Source: an uncultured Clostridia bacterium
GTDB taxonomy: Bacteria > Bacillota > Clostridia > TANB77 > CAG-508
Direction: 5' to 3'
Assembly (NCBI GenBank): GCA_947167965.1
Contig: CAMVJW010000010.1
Location: forward strand, 1-57,184
DNA length: 57,184 nt
Of the stretch, positions 51,278 through 57,184 are shown piece after piece (the stretch's first letter is position 1; every line of letters begins with the position of its first letter). A program made the position numbers and the translations under genes. The notes below the pieces were generated by a model. The model was given only the letters and a program-made list of their open reading frames with translations. It searched no databases and was not told the DNA's origin.

Positions 51278-52219
51278 TTAATATCTACCTTGCAATGTAT
51301 ATCTATTTGGATTATCTCCATTTTCTTTTTCATAATCTTTTTTGTATCCTTCACCATTTTCATATTTTGGGTATGGACTGTTTTTTTTCTCCTCTATACA
51401 AGAAACATTCACATTTTTAAAACTCTCTGGTAACCTTACATTAATTTTATTTCCTGGTTTAAATTTAACTCCTTGTAGTGCATAGCTTCTTAAATCAAGT
51501 TTAAAAGCTGTTCTAGCATCATTATTTTCACTTACTTCAGCACTTCCATATTGCGCTATTTCATCTTGTTCCATGCCAAGATACTTCATGCAATAATACG
51601 ATGCGGCCCATACAATTTCTTTTGCAATTTGTTCTGAATTACCTTCTTGTAAAGATTTGTCAAATTTAGCTTTTAATTCATTAGGTATCAAGCCCTCTTC
51701 ATCTTTTAACAAATCATAAATCGCATTTGTAAATGCTGTTATATCGAGTTCTGAATATAATTTTCCATCTTCTTGTATAAAAGAATTGTTTTTAATAATT
51801 TTGTCTATTATATAATTAATTCCTTCTTCGAAAGCACTAGATTCTTTTACAATGTTTACATCACCTGAATTAAACAATTCAGCAACTTCTAGAATATCTA
51901 AATTTTGTTGTTTAAATCCTAATGTATCATTTGTCTCAATAAAGGATACTAGCTGATTTATTGCATTATCAATGTCTTCTTGATTCTTAAATGCATTAAC
52001 TATAGAATTACACTTTTTTTCTAATTCTTTTAAATCTTTTTTTGAAATACTTTCTTTAGCTGAGTCAGTTTTAGAAAAAGACTTGCTTACTTCTGTAAAT
52101 TCAGAAGCTGCAGAAGCTGCAGAAGCTCCAATCAAAGCTGCAATTACTAAAGCCATAGGATTTTTACGAATTATTCCCCATAATTTCTTTGGATTTCTTG
52201 AATTTTTTGATTTCTTCAC
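51278..52219 (-). CDS. exported protein of unknown function, 313 aa
   Basis: GTG start at 52219. N-terminus is basic, then a hydrophobic stretch with ALIGASAASAASEF, a likely signal peptidase site. The rest is helical and acidic, with no recognised domain and a charged tail (KKNSPYPKYENGEGYKKDYE). The Ala-rich signal is encoded by a small 9-bp tandem repeat (AGAAGCTGC, 52104-52130). It is divergent from the germination operon. The role is unknown; the surface or spore-coat compartment is possible. Confidence 0.6.
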   Translation of the reverse strand: MKKSKNSRNPKKLWGIIRKNPMALVIAALIGASAASAASEFTEVSKSFSKTDSAKESISKKDLKELEKKCNSIVNAFKNQEDIDNAINQLVSFIETNDTLGFKQQNLDILEVAELFNSGDVNIVKESSAFEEGINYIIDKIIKNNSFIQEDGKLYSELDITAFTNAIYDLLKDEEGLIPNELKAKFDKSLQEGNSEQIAKEIVWAASYYCMKYLGMEQDEIAQYGSAEVSENNDARTAFKLDLRSYALQGVKFKPGNKINVRLPESFKNVNVSCIEEKKNSPYPKYENGEGYKKDYEKENGDNPNRYTLQGRY

Positions 52220-52275
52220 TATTCATTAACATTTCCTTTTCATTCTTATTAATATTTGGTTTAAATATTAGAAAA

Positions 52276-52305
52276 ATTATATAATCTTTCTACATAATTT
52301 GTCAA
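52276..52305 (-). promoter_or_regulatory. promoter of the 51278-52219 gene
   Basis: TTGACA (52305-52300), 18-bp spacer, TATAAT (52281-52276). It looks like a vegetative promoter. No clear sigma-G promoter for the germination operon was identified in 52306-52423. Confidence 0.65.
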
Positions 52306-52423
52306 CAGTAATTAAAAGAAAATATGAATAAATCTATGTCTTGTGTAAATACTATATTAAATAATTATATGCATTACTATTTTTTATTAATTTTAAAGTA
52401 TTATAGAAGGATTTGAATTATAA

Positions 52424-54064
52424 ATGAATATTAAAGAATTATTCTCATATCAGCCTAAAACTGAATATAATTTTGAATTAACTCCATATAAGTCTATTAT
52501 ACCTAAAAATGTAACTTCTACTAAAAATATAGATTCAAATATAGATATTAATTTAAAAAGCATTAAAACTGTTTATAATATTGACATCAATTCAGATATT
52601 ATAATAAGGAATTTTACACTTACAATTCAAAATAAAAAATACAAAGCTTTTCTATTATATATTGATGGAATGATAGATTCAAAATCTATCAATAATTTTG
52701 TATTAAGCCCTCTAATGTTAGATTCTTGCATTATTGACCCTAAAAGTTTAAATACTAATAAAAATAGCATAATTGTTAAAAAAATACCTGAATTTAATTT
52801 AGAAGATTATATTTATAATACTCTTGTTCCTCAGAATAATTTAAAAAAAGAAAGTACAATCAATAACCTAGCAGAAGGAGTAAATTCAGGTAACTGTGCT
52901 CTTATTGTTGATACTTTAACTATTGGATTTAATATAGATGTTAAAGGATTTAAGCAAAGAAGTATTGATACTCCTAAAAACGAAAATATTATAAATGGAC
53001 CTCAAGAAGCTTTTGTAGAAAATATAAGAGTAAATACCTCTCTTATAAGAAGAATTATAAATAATGAAAACTTAATAATAGAATCCTTAAATGTAGGAGA
53101 TATAAGTAAAACATATTTAGCAATATGTTATATGAAAAATATAATAAATCCAAATTTAATAAAAGAAATAAAATATAGATTAAACAATATAAAACTAGAT
53201 AGTTTGCTTTCAACAGGTCAGCTTGTTCAACTAATAGAGGAAAACAATAAGCTAAGTGTTCCTACATTAATAGAAACTGAAAGACCAGATAAATGTGCAA
53301 AATATATAATGCAAGGAAGATGTGTTATTTTAGTTAATGGTAGCCCATATGCAATTATCCTACCAAGTTTATTAATTGATTTTATATCTTCACCTGAAGA
53401 TACTAATTTAAAACCAATCTTTGCAAACTTTTTAAAAATTTTAAGAATATTGGCATATTTTGTTACTTTATTAGTTCCTGGTGTATTTATAGCTATAACT
53501 GGATTTCATCACGAAATACTACCCACTGAATTATTATTTTCTATCCTAGCAAGTAGAGAAAATGTTCCTTTCCCAATCATTTTCGAGCTTCTTATAATGG
53601 AAATTTCGTTTGAACTAATTCGAGAATCTGGTATAAGAATTCCTGCCCCAATAGGATCTACTATAGGAATTATTGGAGCTATTATATTAGGAGATGCTGC
53701 AGTTTCGGCACATATTGTAAGTCCAATATTAATAATAATTGTTGCAATTACCGGATTAAGTTCATTTGCAATTCCAGATTTTGCATTTTCCTTCCACCTA
53801 AGAGTTTATAGGTTTGTATTTATACTATTAGGCTATATTGCAGGGTTTGTAGGTATTGCTGCTGGCTTATTGGTTTATTTAAATCTATTATGTGATATAA
53901 ATTCATTTGGTGTAAACTATGCTTCACCTTTAACTAATTCTTTATATCAGCATTACAGTAGTTTTTTTGTTAAACCAGCATGGAAAAAAGAAGAACGAGC
54001 TTCATATATTAAACCAATAAAAAAATACTCTCAACCCAAAATATCTAAAAAATGGCTTTTTTAA
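52424..54064 (+). CDS. gerKA: spore germinant receptor subunit A (GerKA-type), 546 aa
   Basis: GerA family: soluble N-terminal domain with GPQEAFVENIRVNTSLIRR, IESLNVGDISKTYLAICYM and the ETERPDKCAKYIMQGRCVIL block. About five membrane segments follow (ILAYFVTLLVPGVFIAITGF ... LVYLNLLCD), including HHEILPTELLFSILASRENV. It forms the A part of a nutrient-sensing complex in the spore inner membrane that opens ion release. The ligand cannot be told from sequence. Confidence 0.93.
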   Translation: MNIKELFSYQPKTEYNFELTPYKSIIPKNVTSTKNIDSNIDINLKSIKTVYNIDINSDIIIRNFTLTIQNKKYKAFLLYIDGMIDSKSINNFVLSPLMLDSCIIDPKSLNTNKNSIIVKKIPEFNLEDYIYNTLVPQNNLKKESTINNLAEGVNSGNCALIVDTLTIGFNIDVKGFKQRSIDTPKNENIINGPQEAFVENIRVNTSLIRRIINNENLIIESLNVGDISKTYLAICYMKNIINPNLIKEIKYRLNNIKLDSLLSTGQLVQLIEENNKLSVPTLIETERPDKCAKYIMQGRCVILVNGSPYAIILPSLLIDFISSPEDTNLKPIFANFLKILRILAYFVTLLVPGVFIAITGFHHEILPTELLFSILASRENVPFPIIFELLIMEISFELIRESGIRIPAPIGSTIGIIGAIILGDAAVSAHIVSPILIIIVAITGLSSFAIPDFAFSFHLRVYRFVFILLGYIAGFVGIAAGLLVYLNLLCDINSFGVNYASPLTNSLYQHYSSFFVKPAWKKEERASYIKPIKKYSQPKISKKWLF

Positions 54065-54094
54065 AGTTTTAATCCACATTTGAAAGGAGTTTTG

Positions 54095-55204
54095 ATGGAA
54101 AGAAAAATATCGAATTATGAAGCAATATGTAGTTTCTTAATAATTTCTATTGCCAATCTTGTTTTAACCTCAGGAAAAATATTAATAAAATCCGAAAAAT
54201 CTGCAAGCATTTTAAACAGTTTATTTGTAAGCATTTTAGCTTTATTAATATTTTTAATAATGAGTAAATACTTAAAAAAGTTTAATGGTAAGAATCTAAT
54301 AGATTTATCTGAAATATTAGGTGGTAAATATTTTAAGTTTTTAATTGGTTTTTTATATATTGTATATTTTTTTATTAGATATGCCATATTTTTACGAAAA
54401 ATTGGTGATGCCCTGCAATTAATATATTATCCATTAACACATATAGTATTTATAATTGCATTAATAACTATTTCTAGTGGAATTGTTTCAAGTATTGGAA
54501 ACAATAGCATATTTAAAAGTACCTCCATTTTATTACCATTAATTTATTCTACAATTATATTAATTTTTATAGGGAATAGTAAAAACTTTAATTTTAATAA
54601 TATTTTTCCAATATTAGGAAATGGTTTATCCGAAACATTTTTATCAGGAGCTAGTAATATTTTCGTTTTTAATGGACTTATTTATCTATACTTTATTCCA
54701 CATAAACTTAAAAATCCTGAAAAGATACAAAAAATTGGAATTATTTTTTGGTTTTTTAACTTTATATATTTATTGTTTTGTATTTCTGATATTGTGTTGT
54801 TATTTAATAATGTAACTAATCATTCTGAACTGCCTCCTTTATATATGTCAGTTAGATATATAGAATTTGGTACATTTTTTCAGCGACTTGATTCAGCAGT
54901 TATTTTTATCTACATTTTGGGGTTATTATGCACATTAGCAATTAATTTAACTATAACTTTAGATATTATAAAACAAATTACAAATATTTCAAATACTAAA
55001 CCTTTATTATATCCATGTCTTCTTATAAGTTTTTCAATTGCTTTAAGCTTAAACCCTAATACTGTAGTTGAAATATTTGAAAATCAAATTTCTAAAGCAT
55101 TATATATTATTTTAGTAATTATTATTCCGTTATTTATTTTTATATTTACTACATTAAAACAAAAAAACGAAAAAAAGGAGGCTATTAGTGAAAGTATTCA
55201 TTAA
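54095..55204 (+). CDS. gerKB: spore germinant receptor subunit B (GerKB-type permease), 369 aa
   Basis: The start at 54095 (MERKISNYEAICSFLIISIA) follows AAAGGAG; an in-frame ATG at 54080 is the alternative. About ten membrane segments in the APC/spore-permease fold. Substrate-binding subunit by homology to GerBB/GerKB. It overlaps the C gene by 17 bp. Confidence 0.9.
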   Translation: MERKISNYEAICSFLIISIANLVLTSGKILIKSEKSASILNSLFVSILALLIFLIMSKYLKKFNGKNLIDLSEILGGKYFKFLIGFLYIVYFFIRYAIFLRKIGDALQLIYYPLTHIVFIIALITISSGIVSSIGNNSIFKSTSILLPLIYSTIILIFIGNSKNFNFNNIFPILGNGLSETFLSGASNIFVFNGLIYLYFIPHKLKNPEKIQKIGIIFWFFNFIYLLFCISDIVLLFNNVTNHSELPPLYMSVRYIEFGTFFQRLDSAVIFIYILGLLCTLAINLTITLDIIKQITNISNTKPLLYPCLLISFSIALSLNPNTVVEIFENQISKALYIILVIIIPLFIFIFTTLKQKNEKKEAISESIH

Positions 55205-56561
55205 ATGGATTTTCATAATCACTACTATTTTGGTTTTTCTTTATGCATTTTCTTCATCATATTATTCACAAAATATAGATCACTTAGATTATGTAATAGC
55301 CCTTGGTATTGATTCAGTTCCAAATAATAATACTTTAAGAGTCTCCTTTGAGTTTGCAAATCTAGGTTCTTTTTCTGAAAATTCTTCTTCTACTAAAACC
55401 GAGCCTATTATTAATACAATTTTAGCAGCATCTATACCAAATGCTATATCTATAATGAATGCATATTTAGGGAAACAGCTTAATTTATCTCACTGTAAAG
55501 TTGTAGCTTTTTCTAAAGACTATGCATCTAAAGGTATCTCAAATGATATTTCATATTTAACACATAATATACAAATTAGACCTACAACAAATATTGTAGT
55601 ATCTGATAATGAGGCAGTAGAATATCTTAGGAATTCAGTTTCTTCTCTTGAGCAAGTTTTAACAAAATATTACTCTATCTTTCCAACTTCAAGTGAATAC
55701 ACAGGCTACACATCTAATGTTCCTCTAGGTTTATTTTATGAAAATATATTAAATTCAAATTGTGGAACTGTAGCTATATTAGGTAGTCAAGTTCATTCTA
55801 GTAGTCAAAATAATAATAATTCTCAAGAGACAGGTGATAGTTCTTCTTCCGACTCTCAAGATTCTAAGGAAAAAAATACAGAATCAGAATCAGAGTCAGA
55901 GTCAGACAATAAAACTAATTCAAATAAAAAAAGTAATACGGTCGATGAAAAAAATATATCTAACTCTATAGAAAATAATTCTAATTATCAATCTTTTGAC
56001 CCTAAAACAGTAATAATTGAAGGTGACCATGGAACAGAAAATATTGGTCTTTCTGTTTTTAAAGATGATAGATATATTGGAAATCTTACCACTATAGAAA
56101 CTTTGTGTTATTCATTGTTAAAAAATGAGGTATCTAATTTTTTAATTACAATTGATAGTCCTTTTAATGAAAATGAAAAATTAGATATATATGCAGAATC
56201 TCTTTCAGAAGCTACAATTAACATTGATTTATATGATGACCATCCTAAAATAAATATTCAAATGAATTTATCTGCTGATGTTTTAAATATACTAAACTTA
56301 GAAAATATTAGCTATGATGATGCTTTAAATGTTACTAATCAAGAGTTAAAAAAATACTTAATACAACAATTTAATGATTATTTGTATAAAACTTCTAAAG
56401 AATATGATTCAGATATTAATTGTTTTTATAAAATTGCAAGAAAAAAATTTTTAACAATTGATGATTTAAATAATTACAACTGGTCTGAAAAATACAAAAA
56501 TGCAGAGTTTAATATAGAATTTAATGATGATATAGTATCAAATATTTTAATTAAACAATAA
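55188..56561 (+). CDS. gerKC: spore germinant receptor subunit C (Ger(x)C family), 457 aa, without a lipobox
   Basis: GTG start at 55188, 7 bp after AAGGAG, inside the end of the B gene. GerC blocks: HLDYVIALGIDSVPNNNTLR, LNLSHCKVVAFSKDYASKGI, IRPTTNIVVSDNEA, and the C-terminal helical domain. The usual LxGC lipobox is missing: the start reads VFLYAFSSSYYSQN with no Cys, so it is anchored by its hydrophobic segment or not at all. A Ser/Asp/Glu-rich linker (about residues 210-265) makes it longer than the usual ~370-400 aa. Confidence 0.88.
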   Translation: MKVFIKWIFIITTILVFLYAFSSSYYSQNIDHLDYVIALGIDSVPNNNTLRVSFEFANLGSFSENSSSTKTEPIINTILAASIPNAISIMNAYLGKQLNLSHCKVVAFSKDYASKGISNDISYLTHNIQIRPTTNIVVSDNEAVEYLRNSVSSLEQVLTKYYSIFPTSSEYTGYTSNVPLGLFYENILNSNCGTVAILGSQVHSSSQNNNNSQETGDSSSSDSQDSKEKNTESESESESDNKTNSNKKSNTVDEKNISNSIENNSNYQSFDPKTVIIEGDHGTENIGLSVFKDDRYIGNLTTIETLCYSLLKNEVSNFLITIDSPFNENEKLDIYAESLSEATINIDLYDDHPKINIQMNLSADVLNILNLENISYDDALNVTNQELKKYLIQQFNDYLYKTSKEYDSDINCFYKIARKKFLTIDDLNNYNWSEKYKNAEFNIEFNDDIVSNILIKQ

Positions 56562-56586
56562 GAGAAGGGAAGGAAATTAAACTTAA

Positions 56587-56766
56587 ATGAATACTTTTTT
56601 TATTAAAATTTTCTTTAGTTTAATATGTTTTTATTTGTTTTTATATATAATATCTTTTTCTATTTTTGAGATTAAAAATAATAAAAATGTTTTAGGTGGT
56701 GTATTTACTCTTGTATTATCAATTACAGCTATTTTATATAGTAATATAGTTTTTTGGATTAATTAG
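56587..56766 (+). CDS. two-helix small membrane protein, D-subunit-like, 59 aa
   Basis: MNTFFIKIFFSLICFYLFLY, then FEIKNNKNVLGGVF, then TLVLSITAILYSNIVFWIN: two membrane helices with a short polar loop. Start 25 bp after gerKC. The ribosome binding site GGAAGGAA is ~10 bp upstream. D subunits of B. subtilis/B. megaterium receptors have this length, topology and gene position. Confidence 0.65.
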   Translation: MNTFFIKIFFSLICFYLFLYIISFSIFEIKNNKNVLGGVFTLVLSITAILYSNIVFWIN

Positions 56767-56928
56767 CTTTTTATATTCATTTCTTCATTAACTATATTCA
56801 TCCTTTAAACAAATTAGAGTGAGATTCAAAGCCGAATAAAAGTAATATCAATTCTTTATTATTTACAAAAATATGTTGTTTTATTCTTTAATTAAAAATG
56901 TTTCTATTTACTATCATCTTTTAAGAGA

Positions 56929-57041
56929 TTGCCACTTTTTACAGCGTTTTTTGAAGTTTATTGCCACTTTTTGCAGCTATCTTTTTAGAATTATTGCCAC
57001 TTTTTGCACCTATTTTTTTGAGACTACTGCCACTTTTTGCA
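56929..57041. repeat. four TTGCCACTTTTTGCA-type repeats at 32-33 bp spacing
   Basis: TTGCCACTTTTTACA (56929), TTGCCACTTTTTGCA (56961), TTGCCACTTTTTGCA (56994), CTGCCACTTTTTGCA (57027). Between them are AT-rich fillers. The ~33-bp period is about three helical turns. Reverse reading (TGCAAAAAGTGGCA) resembles multi-repeat ends of IS21-family elements. No transposase ORF is seen in the 355-bp gap 56767-57121 that holds them, so it may be a solo IS end or a protein-binding array. Confidence 0.7.
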
Positions 57042-57051
57042 CATTTTAAAA

Positions 57052-57086
57052 AAAGACCGATATAATTTTAGTTTATATCGATCTTT
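57052..57086 (-). terminator. terminator of the gene at the right edge
   Basis: AAAGACCGATATAA (57052-57065) and TTATATCGATCTTT (57073-57086) pair with one G-U on the minus strand, followed by T7. It lies ~36 bp after the stop codon of the edge gene. Confidence 0.8.
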
Positions 57087-57121
57087 TTATTTTATTATTT
57101 AAAGCTATAATCTTATTAGCC

Positions 57122-57184
57122 TTATTTTTTCTTTAAATAGATTCCTGCTGTTAATATCATTACTCCTACTACAATTGTTATATT
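57122..57184 (-). CDS. 3' end of a protein with C-terminal membrane anchor, partial
   Basis: The last 20 codons read NITIVVGVMILTAGIYLKKK and stop. A hydrophobic stretch followed by KKK is typical of sortase-type or simple C-terminal membrane anchors, but no LPxTG is in view. The rest lies beyond the window. Confidence 0.45.
   Translation of the reverse strand, partial: NITIVVGVMILTAGIYLKKK

Noticed and set aside
56929..57041. Possible CRISPR array
   Set aside because: The conserved unit is only about 15 bp and the fillers are AT-rich, partly similar and about 18 bp. No cas genes are present.

Overview
The window is AT-rich DNA from a spore-forming, low-GC Gram-positive bacterium, most likely class Clostridia. 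The evidence is a GerA-type spore germinant receptor operon (52424-56766), a pyruvate formate-lyase pair (30160-33214), strong AGGAGG-type ribosome binding sites throughout, and sigma-A-like promoters. It falls into three parts: a left flank (1-1745), an almost complete siphovirus prophage of about 28.1 kb (1746-29887), and host chromosome (about 29876-57184).

Left flank. The 5' part of a DinD-like SOS gene runs off the edge. Its promoter carries a textbook LexA box. Next come a truncated, chimeric serine-recombinase remnant and one unknown small protein.

Prophage. It sits in the 3' end of a tRNA-Gly(TCC) gene. A 16-bp core, ATTATGGAGCGAGTAG, is present at both ends (1746-1761 and 29872-29887), and both ends carry the same paired TATTGCATTA repeats, which look like integrase arm sites. 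From the right end leftwards the order is integrase, an accessory pair of unknown function, CI-like repressor, four operator-like palindromes, Cro-like and Xis-like regulators, a replication block (frameshifted DnaD-like replisome organizer, RusA), small early genes, a late regulator, HNH endonuclease, a cos-like GC-rich patch, terminase, an HK97-type head (portal, protease, capsid), connectors, tail (tail tube, frameshifted chaperone pair, tape measure, Dit, Tal, receptor-binding/phosphoesterase protein), a holin-like protein and a membrane-anchored C39-type lysin. All late genes are on the minus strand.

The most interesting item lies next to attL. A 50-codon gene (1913-2065) encodes a Spo0E-like protein, the family that dephosphorylates Spo0A~P and restrains sporulation. 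In its promoter region, shared with a divergent zinc-ribbon gene, are two perfect Spo0A boxes in tandem (TGTCGAA, 3-bp gap, TGTCGAA, at 2112-2128). This looks like a phage device that senses Spo0A~P and feeds back on host sporulation.

Host chromosome. After the tRNA come pflB-pflA, a small zinc-ribbon protein, tyrS, a REP-like palindrome, a UPF0182 membrane protein, ftsY, htrA, an RsiV/DUF3298-like protein, two SPOUT RNA methyltransferases (TrmH-type and TrmL-type), a Yip1-like membrane protein, lepA, a rhodanese, a cluster of five DnaA boxes with no dnaA nearby, a YefM antitoxin with a decayed YoeB toxin, a DUF1294 protein, a short alaS, two exported proteins of unknown function, and the germination operon gerKA-KB-KC plus a small D-subunit-like gene. 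The right edge holds four TTGCCACTTTTTGCA-type repeats at 32-33 bp spacing and the 3' end of another gene.

Limits: all calls come from reading the sequence and its translations by eye. No database search, structure prediction or folding calculation was run.
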